Assembly: GCA_946410395.1 (NCBI GenBank)
Contig: CAMKAE010000046.1
Location: forward strand, 1 to 12,083
Direction: 5' to 3'
Source: an uncultured Clostridia bacterium
Lineage (GTDB): Bacteria > Bacillota > Clostridia > Christensenellales > Aristaeellaceae
Length of the DNA stretch: 12,083 bases
This document shows positions 1 to 6,608 of the stretch, piece after piece (position 1 is the first letter of the stretch; every line of letters starts with the position of its first letter). The translations under genes were made by a program, and so were the position numbers. Below the pieces are notes generated by a model. The model did not search any database, was not told the origin of the DNA, and saw only the letters and a list, made by a program, of their open reading frames with translations.

Positions 1-2
1 GA

Positions 3-1172
3 TCAGATGCTGTCGTCGTCCGTGTCGGCCAGGCTGTCGTCATACTCCATGCGCATGGAGCCCGTGGCCGCCATGGGATTGCCGTCGTCGATCATGTCCT
101 CCATCAGCGCGGCCTGGGACTGGCTCTTGATGTCGATGCGCCAGTTGGTGAGGCGGTGCGCCAGGGAGGAGTTCAGGCCGTCCTTGCCGATGGCCAGGGA
201 CAACTGATTGTCCGGCACCACCACCCGGCACTCCCGGTCGTGGGTGTCGCTGACGAAGACGGTGATGACATGCGCAGGGTTCAGGGCGTTGGCCACAAAC
301 TCCACCGGGTCCTCGGACCACTTGATGATGTCCACCTTCTCGCCCCGCAGCTCGGCCACCACGCGCTCCACGCGGCCGCCCCGCTGGCCCACGCAGGCGC
401 CGACGGGATCGATCATCGCGTCGTTGGAGTGCACGGCCATCTTGGTGCGCACGCCCGCCTCCCGGGCGATGGCCTTGATCGTGACCAGGCCGGCGACGAT
501 CTCCGGCACCTCCATCTCGAAGAGGCGCTTGACCAGGGCCGGATGCCGGCGGCTGACCCGCACCTGGGGCGTCCGCGGACCAAGGGTGTCCCGGCGCACG
601 TCCAGCACGTAGACCTTGATGTGGTCGCCCTCGTTGAGCACCTCGCCGGGGACCATGTCCTCCTCGTTGAGGATGCCCTCGGTGTGGTCCAGGTCCACGA
701 TGACGGAGTGCTCGCTGACGCGCTTCACCACGCCGGTGAGGATCTCGTCGGCCTTCTCGATGTACTTGTCGTACACCATGCCGCGCTCGCTCTCGCGGAT
801 GCGCTGGGTCAGCACCTGCTTGGCCTGCATTGCGGCCACCCGCAGGAAACCGCTGGGCGTGACGTCCTTCTCGACGATGTCGTCGATCTCGGCGCCGGGG
901 CGGATGGCCCGGGCCTCCTCCAGGGAAATCTGGCTGGAGGGGCTGGTGACCTCCTCGGCTACCAGCATCCGCGCATAGACGTGGATGGAGCCGTCCTCGC
1001 GGTCCAGGGTCGCCACGACGTTGTTGGGTTCGGGCGTTCCCTTGGGCAGGTTCTTCTTGTAAGCGGCGCGGATGGCATCCTCGATGGTGGTGTACAGCAT
1101 TTCCTTGCTGAGGCCCCGCTCGCGGGCCAGCTCGTTGATGGCCGCAATGACTTCCGATTTCTGAACTTTCAT
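3..1172 (-). CDS. nusA: Transcription termination/antitermination factor NusA
   Basis: NusA binds RNA polymerase and nascent RNA and tunes pausing, termination and antitermination. The 389-residue product has the family order: N-terminal polymerase-binding domain (about 1-125), S1 domain (about 145-208, from ILTGVVKRVSEHSVIVDL), KH1 (DPVGACVGQRGGRVERV near 255-271, then GEKVDIIKWSEDP) and KH2 (VVPDNQLSLAIGKDG, 318-332). An acidic tail ends in DTDDDSI. It lacks the C-terminal acidic repeats of E. coli NusA (495 aa) and is close to the B. subtilis length (371 aa), as expected for Bacillota. The ATG overlaps the rimP stop by 4 bp (ATGA), and an AGGAGG site lies inside the end of rimP, so the two are translationally coupled. 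The stop codon falls at 3-5, so the gene is complete. KH2 reads GLNSSLAHRLTNW where most homologues have GQNARLA. Confidence 0.97.
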   Translation of the reverse strand: MKVQKSEVIAAINELARERGLSKEMLYTTIEDAIRAAYKKNLPKGTPEPNNVVATLDREDGSIHVYARMLVAEEVTSPSSQISLEEARAIRPGAEIDDIVEKDVTPSGFLRVAAMQAKQVLTQRIRESERGMVYDKYIEKADEILTGVVKRVSEHSVIVDLDHTEGILNEEDMVPGEVLNEGDHIKVYVLDVRRDTLGPRTPQVRVSRRHPALVKRLFEMEVPEIVAGLVTIKAIAREAGVRTKMAVHSNDAMIDPVGACVGQRGGRVERVVAELRGEKVDIIKWSEDPVEFVANALNPAHVITVFVSDTHDRECRVVVPDNQLSLAIGKDGLNSSLAHRLTNWRIDIKSQSQAALMEDMIDDGNPMAATGSMRMEYDDSLADTDDDSI

Positions 1173-1684
1173 GTGTCCTCCTGATTCTCTTCGCCCTGCT
1201 GCTCTTCGCCGGTCAGGTCCACGTCCTCCACACCGGTCATGTCCACCACGGGGCGGATCACGGCGATGTCCTTGCGGGCCAGCACCCGCGGCTGACCGTT
1301 CTGCTCAATGGTCACGGTGCCGGCATCCCAGTCGGCCAGGATGCCCACCGCCTGCCGGGCGCCGTCCAGAGCCCGGTAAAAGCGCGCCTCCACCTCGCTG
1401 CCCAGCGCGCGGGCAAAGTCCGCGTCCCGCTTCAGCGGGCGGTCGATGCCGGGCGAGGAGACCTCCAGGTAGTCGTAATCGCAGTCCTCCACCAGCGGCT
1501 GGATCGCCCGGTGGAACTTCTCGCAGCCGTCCAGGTCCATGCCCTCCGGCCGGTCGATGTAGATCCGCAGCGTCACGCCCGTGTCGTCCCGCTCCTGCTC
1601 CACATCCACCAGCTCGAAGCCCAGTTGCTTCGCCACCCGCTCACAGCGGGGCGTCACCTGTCCGATCAGGCCTGTCTTCGCCAC
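1169..1684 (-). CDS. rimP: Ribosome maturation factor RimP
   Basis: RimP assists maturation of the 30S ribosomal subunit. From the GTG at 1684 the product is 171 residues. It has the N-terminal alpha/beta domain (GFELVDVEQE, LRIYIDRPEGMDLDGC), the family signature YLEVSSPGIDRPLK (72-85) and a C-terminal SH3-like beta domain (about 93-150), followed by an acidic, low-complexity tail. I chose the GTG start because GGGAGGTG lies 5 nt upstream and the protein then begins with the usual AKTGLIGQV. An in-frame ATG at 1762 would add 26 Gly/Pro/Cys-rich residues unlike the family and has no ribosome site. It is the first gene of the operon, with nusA overlapping its stop. It probably has a leader of about 190 nt. 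Confidence 0.96.
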   Translation of the reverse strand: MAKTGLIGQVTPRCERVAKQLGFELVDVEQERDDTGVTLRIYIDRPEGMDLDGCEKFHRAIQPLVEDCDYDYLEVSSPGIDRPLKRDADFARALGSEVEARFYRALDGARQAVGILADWDAGTVTIEQNGQPRVLARKDIAVIRPVVDMTGVEDVDLTGEEQQGEENQEDT

Positions 1685-1689
1685 GGTTT

Positions 1690-1697
1690 CACCTCCC
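1690..1697 (-). promoter_or_regulatory. Shine-Dalgarno site of rimP (decides the GTG start)
   Basis: Read on the minus strand the sequence is GGGAGGTG, 5 nt before the GTG at 1684. It is a strong match to the anti-Shine-Dalgarno sequence and is the main reason for preferring this start to the in-frame ATG 78 nt upstream. Confidence 0.85.
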
Positions 1698-1761
1698 GGT
1701 CCGGGGCAAGAGAAAAGAGTGGCAAAACACGGCCCTCCCGCAGCACCGGACAAAACGCCCA

Positions 1762-1775
1762 TTCCCCGCGGGGAA
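1762..1775. repeat. Perfect 14-bp palindrome in the rimP leader
   Basis: TTCCCCGCGGGGAA is a perfect palindrome with no spacer, lying between the rimP promoter and its start codon. A centre with no loop suits a dimeric DNA-binding protein better than an RNA hairpin, but no known operator consensus matches it. A chance GC-rich palindrome cannot be excluded. Confidence 0.4.
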
Positions 1776-1879
1776 CTGAGCCGCCGTCTGACGCCGCCAG
1801 GCCATGTCCACTCTGATCGTCGAACCCTTCTTTCTGCAGTATCCGGCCGCTTGCGCGGGAAAAGTCAACATACAGGCGG

Positions 1880-1908
1880 AGTATAACACAGTTTTTCAGG
1901 AATTACAA
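1880..1908 (-). promoter_or_regulatory. Promoter of the rimP-nusA operon
   Basis: On the minus strand there is a -35 box TTGTAA (1903-1908), a 17-bp spacer and a -10 box TATACT (1880-1885) preceded by TGT, giving an extended TGn -10. Transcription should start near 1873, leaving about 190 nt of leader before the rimP GTG. It lies in a locally AT-rich pocket and is back to back with the alr promoter. A weaker TTGACT ... GATACT pair with a 19-bp spacer lies slightly downstream (about 1830-1868). Confidence 0.75.
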
Positions 1909-1957
1909 GGGCTTGCGGAAAAAACTTCCTCTGTGCGCACGCGCCCGCAATTGGGGA

Positions 1958-1986
1958 TTTTCAACCGGCGGAAAATGTGCTATAAT
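1958..1986 (+). promoter_or_regulatory. Promoter of the alr operon
   Basis: A perfect -10 box TATAAT (1981-1986) preceded by TGC (extended -10) follows a 17-bp spacer from TTTTCA (1958-1963), a 4/6 match to the -35 consensus. Initiation near 1993 would give a short leader of about 30 nt before the alr GTG. It diverges from the rimP promoter, and the two -35 boxes are about 50 bp apart. Confidence 0.8.
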
Positions 1987-2021
1987 GCGCTGGAAGTTTA
2001 TCGTGACAAGAGGCGAGGGGC

Positions 2022-3131
2022 GTGCGGGCTGACGCAAACACGCGGACGGTGGATCTGTCCGCCATCCGGGACAACGTGCGGGCCATGCGGCGCCAGGTGC
2101 CGGCGCAGACCCTGCTGCTGGCGGTGGTCAAGGCGGACGCCTACGGCCACGGGGCCGCGCAGGTCTCCCGGGCGGCGCTGCAGGCCGGGGCCGCCTGGCT
2201 GGCGGTGGCCCGGGCGGAGGAAGGCGCGCAGCTGCGGGACGCGGGGATCAACGCGCCGATCCTGGTCCTGGGCGCCCTGACAGAGGCGGAAGCCCCGGTC
2301 ATCGCGGAAAACCGCCTCACCGCCACGGTCTGCGCGCCGGAGCATGTGCGCGCGCTACAGCAAGCCGCCTCCCGGGCCGGCGCACCGGTATCCTGCCACC
2401 TGAAGCTGGACACCGGCATGGGCCGCATCGGGGTCCGGACTCCGGCGGAGGCGCGCGCCGTGCTGGACGCCGCGGCGGACTGCGGGAGCGCCGTCCGGCT
2501 CACCGGCGCCTACACACACTTCGCCGACGCGGACGGGGACGACCTGTCCTTCACGCGCGAGCAGCTGCGGCGCTTCCGGGCGCTGACCGAACCGCTGCCG
2601 CAGGGCCTGCTGCTGCACTGCGCCAACTCCGCGGCCATCCACCGCCTGATGCCGGAGGCCGCCTTTGGCATGGTGCGCATGGGCATCAGCCTGTACGGCT
2701 GCCCGCCGGTGGATCCGGGATGCACCCTGCGCCCCGCGATGACCTGGACCGCGCCGGTGACCCAGGTGAAGACCATCGCCCCCGGCGACACGGTCAGTTA
2801 CGGCCGCACGTTCACGGCCGACGCGCCCACCCGGGTCGCCACCGTGGCCTGCGGCTACGGCGACGGGTACCACCGGGCGGCGAGCGGCAGGGCCATGGCC
2901 ATGGTCCACGGACGGCGGGTGTCGGTGATCGGCCGGATCTGCATGGACCAGCTGATGCTGGACGTGACGGAGGTCCCTGACGTGCGCGCCGGGGACGCCG
3001 CCACACTGCTCGGCCGGGACGGGGATGCCTGCATCACCGCCGACGAGCTGGCCGGCTGGGCCGGCACCATCTCCTACGAGATCCTGCTCGCGGCCACAGA
3101 GCGGGTGCATCGCGTATGGATCGATCCGTGA
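2022..3131 (+). CDS. alr: Alanine racemase
   Basis: This PLP enzyme interconverts L- and D-alanine in the cytoplasm and supplies D-Ala for peptidoglycan. The 369-residue product has the PLP-lysine motif AVVKADAYGHG (Lys37), the TIM-barrel motifs LKLDTGMGRIG and VRMGISLYG, the catalytic tyrosine in SYGRT (Tyr260) and the C-terminal beta-domain signature ICMDQLMLDV. The ending SYEILLAATERVHRVW is typical. Length and both catalytic residues are normal, so it should be active. The start is a GTG 8 nt after a GAGGCGAGGGG purine stretch, and no ATG lies close to the expected N-terminus. It is the first gene of its operon, and its 3' end overlaps the next gene by 16 bp. Confidence 0.97.
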   Translation: MRADANTRTVDLSAIRDNVRAMRRQVPAQTLLLAVVKADAYGHGAAQVSRAALQAGAAWLAVARAEEGAQLRDAGINAPILVLGALTEAEAPVIAENRLTATVCAPEHVRALQQAASRAGAPVSCHLKLDTGMGRIGVRTPAEARAVLDAAADCGSAVRLTGAYTHFADADGDDLSFTREQLRRFRALTEPLPQGLLLHCANSAAIHRLMPEAAFGMVRMGISLYGCPPVDPGCTLRPAMTWTAPVTQVKTIAPGDTVSYGRTFTADAPTRVATVACGYGDGYHRAASGRAMAMVHGRRVSVIGRICMDQLMLDVTEVPDVRAGDAATLLGRDGDACITADELAGWAGTISYEILLAATERVHRVWIDP

Positions 3132-3703
3132 GCGCGGCGGAGAAGGCCGCCCTGCGCCGGCGCATCCGGGAGCACGCGCCGGACCCGGAGGCCCTGCAGG
3201 CCGAGAGCGCCGCGCTGTGCGCCCGGATCCTGGAGAGCGCGCTGTTCCGGGAGGCGAAGGCGGTGGCTGCCTTCATGCCGCTCCCCGGCGAGGCGGACAT
3301 CCGGCCGGTGCTGGCCGCGTGCCTCGCGTCAGGCAAGCGCCTGGCGCTGCCCGTGACCCGGGCCGATCTCTCCATGACGTTTCGGCTTGCCGCGGACCTG
3401 GCGGCACTGACGCCCGACGCCTTCGGCATCCCGGCCCCGGGACCGGAAGCGCCCGGGATCCCCGCCGGCGACCTGGACCTGATGCTGGTGCCCCTGAGCG
3501 CCGTGGATGCCCGGGGATACCGCCTGGGCAAGGGCGGCGGATGCTATGACCGCTGGCTGCGGGCGCACGCCTTCCGCGGCGTCACCCTGGGCGTGGCCCT
3601 GCGCCATCAGTGGGTGGAGCGGGTGCCGGCCGAAGCGTGGGACATCCCGCTCGACCGGGCCGTCACGCCCGACACCCTCGTCATTTTTCCCGAAAATCCA
3701 TAA
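3116..3703 (+). CDS. 5-formyltetrahydrofolate cyclo-ligase
   Basis: The enzyme (MTHFS, also called YgfA or YqgN) converts 5-formyl-THF to 5,10-methenyl-THF using ATP, returning folate to one-carbon metabolism. The 195-residue product carries the substrate-pocket segment FMPLPGEADIRPVL (53-66) and the family hallmark RLGKGGGCYDR (136-146; canonical RLGYGGGYYDR), then LGVALRHQWVERVP and a short C-terminus DTLVIF, all at normal spacing. The two aromatic positions of the hallmark are changed here (Y to K, Y to C), which is seen as variation rather than loss of the glycine loop. The ATG at 3116 lies inside the end of alr. A GTG at 3128 is an alternative start with no better ribosome site. Confidence 0.93.
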   Translation: MDRSVSAAEKAALRRRIREHAPDPEALQAESAALCARILESALFREAKAVAAFMPLPGEADIRPVLAACLASGKRLALPVTRADLSMTFRLAADLAALTPDAFGIPAPGPEAPGIPAGDLDLMLVPLSAVDARGYRLGKGGGCYDRWLRAHAFRGVTLGVALRHQWVERVPAEAWDIPLDRAVTPDTLVIFPENP

Positions 3704-3752
3704 CAATCCGTCAGGATTGTCAGCACCACAAATGAAAACACGTGTGTTTTCA
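3703..3752 (+). repeat. Two adjacent hairpins before the membrane-protein gene
   Basis: The first hairpin is ACAATCC (3703-3709), loop GTCA, GGATTGT (3714-3720). The second has perfect 9-bp arms, TGAAAACAC (3733-3741) and GTGTTTTCA (3744-3752), around a GT centre. Neither is followed by a T-run, so they are not typical intrinsic terminators. They fill the only sizeable gap (71 bp) in the alr-coaD operon. The outer TGAAAA/TTTTCA of the second hairpin is shared with the hairpin at 6408-6428. They might act in mRNA processing or differential stability, or be a small dispersed repeat. Confidence 0.6.
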
Positions 3753-3774
3753 CAGCAAAAGGAGTAACGCCGAC

Positions 3775-4575
3775 ATGTCCGAGAAAACGAAGCCGGCCCC
3801 GGTCAAGAAGCCCTTCCTGACCGGCAGCGCCGTGGACCGGAGCACCCCCGCGGCCGCCCTGGCCTTCTTCGGCGGTCTGCTGCTGATCGCCTTCCTGAAC
3901 CTGCTGCTCACCACCACCCTGGCCGGCATCGGCGGGCGCGTGATCGGCGTCATCCTCTGCGTGGTTCAGCTGGGGGTCTATTATCTGATCTTCGGCTATC
4001 AGGGGCTGTCCCGGGGCACGGCCGCCGTCGTCCGCGGCGAGATCCAGTACCGCCGCCGGCAGGAGGGCAAGCCTGTGAGCGAGGCGGACCGCAAGCTGTG
4101 CTATCACCCGCTGAAGGGCTTCCTGATCGCGCTGCTGGGCACCCTGCCCCTGCTGATCCTCGCCGTAATGTATGCCGTCATCGTCCGGCGCCAGACCTAT
4201 TCCGTGGGCGCGCTGCCCTCCTGGGTCGGCAACATGCGCGACCGGCCCGACCTGCTCGAGCCCCTGACTGCCTACACAACCCGGGTGCCCGCCGGCTTCG
4301 CCGACATCCTGCGGATCATCATCCGGACCGAGCTGATGCCGCTGGTCAGCGCCGTCGGCTCCTCCAACTTCGACGGCCTGCTGCTGCTGGAGCGGCTCTC
4401 GCCCGTGCTGGTGCTGCTGCCCGGCGTGGCCTTCGGCACCGGCTACCTGCTGGGGACCCGCTCGCGGGATCAGACCCACACGGACATCCGGGAGGGCGCG
4501 AAGAAGCGGCAGCGCCGGGAGCTCCTGCGCAAGCGCAAGGCCGCGCAGCAGCGCCAGCCGGAGCGCCTGAACTGA
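3775..4575 (+). CDS. Multi-pass membrane protein of unknown function
   Basis: I do not recognise a family for this 266-residue product. It has a short Lys-rich N-terminus (SEKTKPAPVKKPF), hydrophobic segments at about 26-48, 52-76, 114-138 and 206-227, a weaker one at 176-196, and no cleavable signal peptide. The loop at about 80-112 is basic (YRRRQEGKP). The C-terminus after residue 228 is strongly basic (KKRQRRELLRKRKAAQQR) and probably cytoplasmic, where it could touch RNA, ribosomes or lipid. The start at ATG 3775 is supported by AAAGGAG 10 nt upstream; an in-frame GTG at 3742 sits inside a hairpin and is rejected. The stop is separated from the rsmD ATG by one base, so it is co-translated with rsmD. 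Codon use matches its neighbours and there is no sign of transfer. Confidence 0.85.
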   Translation: MSEKTKPAPVKKPFLTGSAVDRSTPAAALAFFGGLLLIAFLNLLLTTTLAGIGGRVIGVILCVVQLGVYYLIFGYQGLSRGTAAVVRGEIQYRRRQEGKPVSEADRKLCYHPLKGFLIALLGTLPLLILAVMYAVIVRRQTYSVGALPSWVGNMRDRPDLLEPLTAYTTRVPAGFADILRIIIRTELMPLVSAVGSSNFDGLLLLERLSPVLVLLPGVAFGTGYLLGTRSRDQTHTDIREGAKKRQRRELLRKRKAAQQRQPERLN

Positions 4576-4576
4576 C

Positions 4577-5134
4577 ATGCGGATTATCGCGGGGGAAGCC
4601 CGCTCCCGGGTCATCGAGGCCCCAAAGGGAACCGACACCCGCCCCACCCTGGACCGCGTGCGGGAGAACCTGTTCAACATCATCGCCCGGCGGGTGCCGG
4701 ACGCCCGGGTGCTGGACCTGTTCGCCGGCAGCGGCGCCCTGTCCTTCGAGTCCCTGAGCCGCGGCGCGCAGTCCGCGGTGCTGGTCGACCGGGACCGGGA
4801 GGCGCACCGGGCGGAGTGCCTGAACGCGGAACGCCTGGGCTACATCAACCAGGCGCGGATCCTCCTGTGCGACTGGCGCCAGGCCCTGAACCGGCTGCGG
4901 GGAGAGTACGCCCGCTTTGACCTGGTCTTCCTTGACCCGCCCTACGCCACGCAGGATCTGACGGAGGCCACCGAAGCGCTGCTCCCCATGCTGGAGGAGG
5001 ATGCCCTGGTGATCACCGAGCACCGCGCCGGGCAACCTTACGCCGTCTGCGATGCCCTGACCCCCGTCGACAGCCGTCACTGGGGGATCGCGGGGGTCAC
5101 CCTGTACCAGCTGAAAGAAGGCGACGAGGCATGA
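4577..5134 (+). CDS. rsmD: 16S rRNA (guanine(966)-N(2))-methyltransferase RsmD
   Basis: RsmD methylates N2 of G966 in 16S rRNA during small-subunit assembly, using S-adenosylmethionine. The 185-residue product has the N-terminal signature RIIAGEARSR and RPTLDRVRENLFN (22-34), the SAM-binding motif DLFAGSGALSFE (47-58), the acidic end of strand 2 (VLVDRD, 68-73) and the catalytic motif LDPPYA (DPPY at 120-123). Length and spacing are normal for the family. It starts one base after the membrane-protein gene and overlaps coaD by 4 bp (ATGA). The rsmD-coaD pair is a conserved neighbourhood in many Bacillota. Confidence 0.95.
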   Translation: MRIIAGEARSRVIEAPKGTDTRPTLDRVRENLFNIIARRVPDARVLDLFAGSGALSFESLSRGAQSAVLVDRDREAHRAECLNAERLGYINQARILLCDWRQALNRLRGEYARFDLVFLDPPYATQDLTEATEALLPMLEEDALVITEHRAGQPYAVCDALTPVDSRHWGIAGVTLYQLKEGDEA

Positions 5135-5643
5135 AAAAAACCGCCGGACGGGAGCGCGTCTGCGTCTATCCCGGCAGCTTCGACCCGCCCACGCGGGGAC
5201 ATCTGGAGCTGATCCGCCGGGCCGCCGCCCTCTACGACCGCGTGATCGTGGCCGTGGCGGTGAATCCCGACAAAAAAGGCTGCTTTTCTCCGGAAGAACG
5301 CGAAGCGCTTTTGCAGGAATGCACGGCTTCTCTGTCGAATGTGGAAGTTGATCGGTTTTCCGGCCTGACAGTGCAATACGCCCGGGACAAGGGCGCCTGC
5401 GCCCTGCTGCGTGGCCTGCGCAGCGCCGCTGACTTTGACCCGGAGTGGCGTCTGGCCCAGATCAACCGCAGCATCTGTCCCGAGGTGGAGACGGTCTTCC
5501 TGATGTCCTCCCCGGCCCTGGCCCATGTGTCGTCCTCCGCCGTGCGCGAGATGGCGGCCTTCGGCGCGGATTTCGGGCCTTATCTGCCGGATGAAATCGT
5601 TTCCCATGTGCGAGCGCACTTTGAACCATATCAACCTGATTGA
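5131..5643 (+). CDS. coaD: Phosphopantetheine adenylyltransferase
   Basis: CoaD transfers AMP from ATP to 4'-phosphopantetheine, the penultimate step of coenzyme A synthesis. The 170-residue product carries the nucleotidyltransferase motif YPGSFDPPTRGH (13-24, with the TxGH catalytic element at 21-24). It also has LLRGLRSAADFDPEW (92-106), the NRxxxPxxETVFL segment (112-124) and the C-terminal ATP motif VSSSAVRE (133-140). It is slightly longer than the usual 160 residues because of an N-terminal extension (MKKTAGRER) and a short tail. The ATG overlaps the rsmD stop, indicating translational coupling. Confidence 0.96.
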   Translation: MKKTAGRERVCVYPGSFDPPTRGHLELIRRAAALYDRVIVAVAVNPDKKGCFSPEEREALLQECTASLSNVEVDRFSGLTVQYARDKGACALLRGLRSAADFDPEWRLAQINRSICPEVETVFLMSSPALAHVSSSAVREMAAFGADFGPYLPDEIVSHVRAHFEPYQPD

Positions 5644-5657
5644 CGGAGGGATGCAAC

Positions 5658-6341
5658 ATGGCAGTGGAAGGTGGCAAGAGCGTCCAGCGGAGCCTGGCGA
5701 TCCTGAAGGATCTGACGGACACCGTGACGGCGGCGAGCAAGTCCTGGATCCGGGGCGAAATGTGCCAGGTCAACCGCCGGGAGACGGTGGAAAAGCTGGC
5801 CGAGCTCTCCCAGTGTATGCCGGAGTCCATCAACAAGGCGGACAGCATCGTGGAGCAGGAGGAGAACATCCTGGCCAAGGCCCGCGAGGAAGCGACCGCC
5901 GCCGTGGCCGCGGCCCGCGCGGAAGCGGACAAGCTGGCCGCCGAGGCCAAGCGCGCCTATGAGGCCGCCCAAGAGCAGATCCGCCAGGCCAATGCCGAGG
6001 CCGAACAGATCCGCCGCAACGGCGAGCAGCTCAAGGAGCAGCTCACGCAGCAGGCCCAGGCGCAGGCTCAGTCCATCGTCGAGGACGGCCATCACCAGGC
6101 CCAGAAAATCGTCGCCGACGCCCAGGCCGAGGCCCAGCAGCTGGTGAACGAGGAGAGCATTTTCCGGCGTGCCCAGTTAGCCGCCCAGGAGCTCACCGAG
6201 CGCACCAACGGCGAAATGAGCGTGCTGCGGCAGAAAACTTTCGCCTACCTGGACGAGATGCTGGGCAAGGGCGAACAGTACGTTGGCAGCCTAGTTCAGG
6301 AAGTGCATCAGGAGCGCGAGAACCTGAACAGCATGCGCTGA
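5658..6341 (+). CDS. Ala/Gln/Glu-rich coiled-coil protein, function unknown
   Basis: The 227-residue product is almost entirely helical. A short N-terminal segment (about 1-58, SVQRSLAILKDLTDTV ... RETVEKLAELSQCMPESI) precedes a long coiled coil at about 60-190, rich in A, E, Q and K (AKAREEATAAVAAARAEADK, then QAQAQAQSIVEDGHHQAQ). The C-terminal helix (about 195-227) contains FAYLDEMLGKGEQYV. There is no membrane segment or catalytic motif. The pattern resembles DivIVA/GpsB-like scaffolds and the soluble stalk of F-type ATP synthase b subunits, and such proteins are often labelled 'ATPase' for composition alone. I assign no function. GGAGGG lies 7 nt before the ATG, 14 nt after the coaD stop, so it is the last gene of the operon. 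The TTG at 5640 is rejected because it would overlap this ribosome site. Confidence 0.85.
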   Translation: MAVEGGKSVQRSLAILKDLTDTVTAASKSWIRGEMCQVNRRETVEKLAELSQCMPESINKADSIVEQEENILAKAREEATAAVAAARAEADKLAAEAKRAYEAAQEQIRQANAEAEQIRRNGEQLKEQLTQQAQAQAQSIVEDGHHQAQKIVADAQAEAQQLVNEESIFRRAQLAAQELTERTNGEMSVLRQKTFAYLDEMLGKGEQYVGSLVQEVHQERENLNSMR

Positions 6342-6407
6342 GCCGCCGCGCTTTGACCCATCCGGGCAGACCGCAGGGAGATGAGACGCCTCCCCGTCTG
6401 TTTACTG

Positions 6408-6460
6408 TGAAAATACGAAGTATTTTCATTCATGGTGTTAAATAGTACTTCGTACTATTT
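6408..6460. repeat. Pair of perfect hairpins with complementary loops
   Basis: Hairpin A: TGAAAATAC (6408-6416), loop GAA, GTATTTTCA (6420-6428). Hairpin B: AAATAGTAC (6440-6448), loop TTC, GTACTATTT (6452-6460). Both have perfect 9-bp arms, and their centres (TACGAAGTA and TACTTCGTA) are exact reverse complements, so the loops could pair with each other. They are AT-rich against a GC-rich genome. Neither ends in a T-run that would make a good terminator. A small dispersed repeat is the likeliest reading. Confidence 0.75.
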
Positions 6461-6535
6461 ATGTTGATTTCATGCGCGCCGATTTTGCCCTGTTCCGGAG
6501 CGATAAGCCATAGCCTGCGTCAAGCAGTACCACCG

Positions 6536-6576
6536 AAAAGAGGCCTGCCCCTCAAAGGCACGGCCTCTTTTCTTTC
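6536..6576 (+). terminator. Intrinsic terminator of the alr-coaD operon
   Basis: A 10-bp stem AAAAGAGGCC (6536-6545) / GGCCTCTTTT (6562-6571) is extended by an inner TGCC/GGCA stem (6546-6549, 6557-6560) around a 7-nt loop, and is followed by a T-rich run (TTTTCTTTCC). This is a strong rho-independent terminator for plus-strand transcripts, about 195 bp after the coiled-coil gene. The A-run on its left side means it could also stop minus-strand transcripts coming from galM. Confidence 0.85.
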
Positions 6577-6608
6577 CTGTTATTCATTTCATACTTATCT
6601 CAGTTAAG

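Noticed and set aside
156..1184. Plus-strand open frame (342 codons) opposite nusA
   Set aside because: It lies wholly antisense to nusA with repetitive composition; no promoter or Shine-Dalgarno site supports it.
1762..1764. ATG at 1762 as the rimP start
   Set aside because: It would add 26 residues unlike RimP and overlap the palindrome; the GTG at 1684 has a strong, well-spaced ribosome site.
3607..4683. Minus-strand open frame (358 codons) crossing fau-like, membrane and rsmD genes
   Set aside because: It cuts across three co-directional genes and the hairpin gap, and is rich in Q/G/A as expected from the complement of GC-biased codons.
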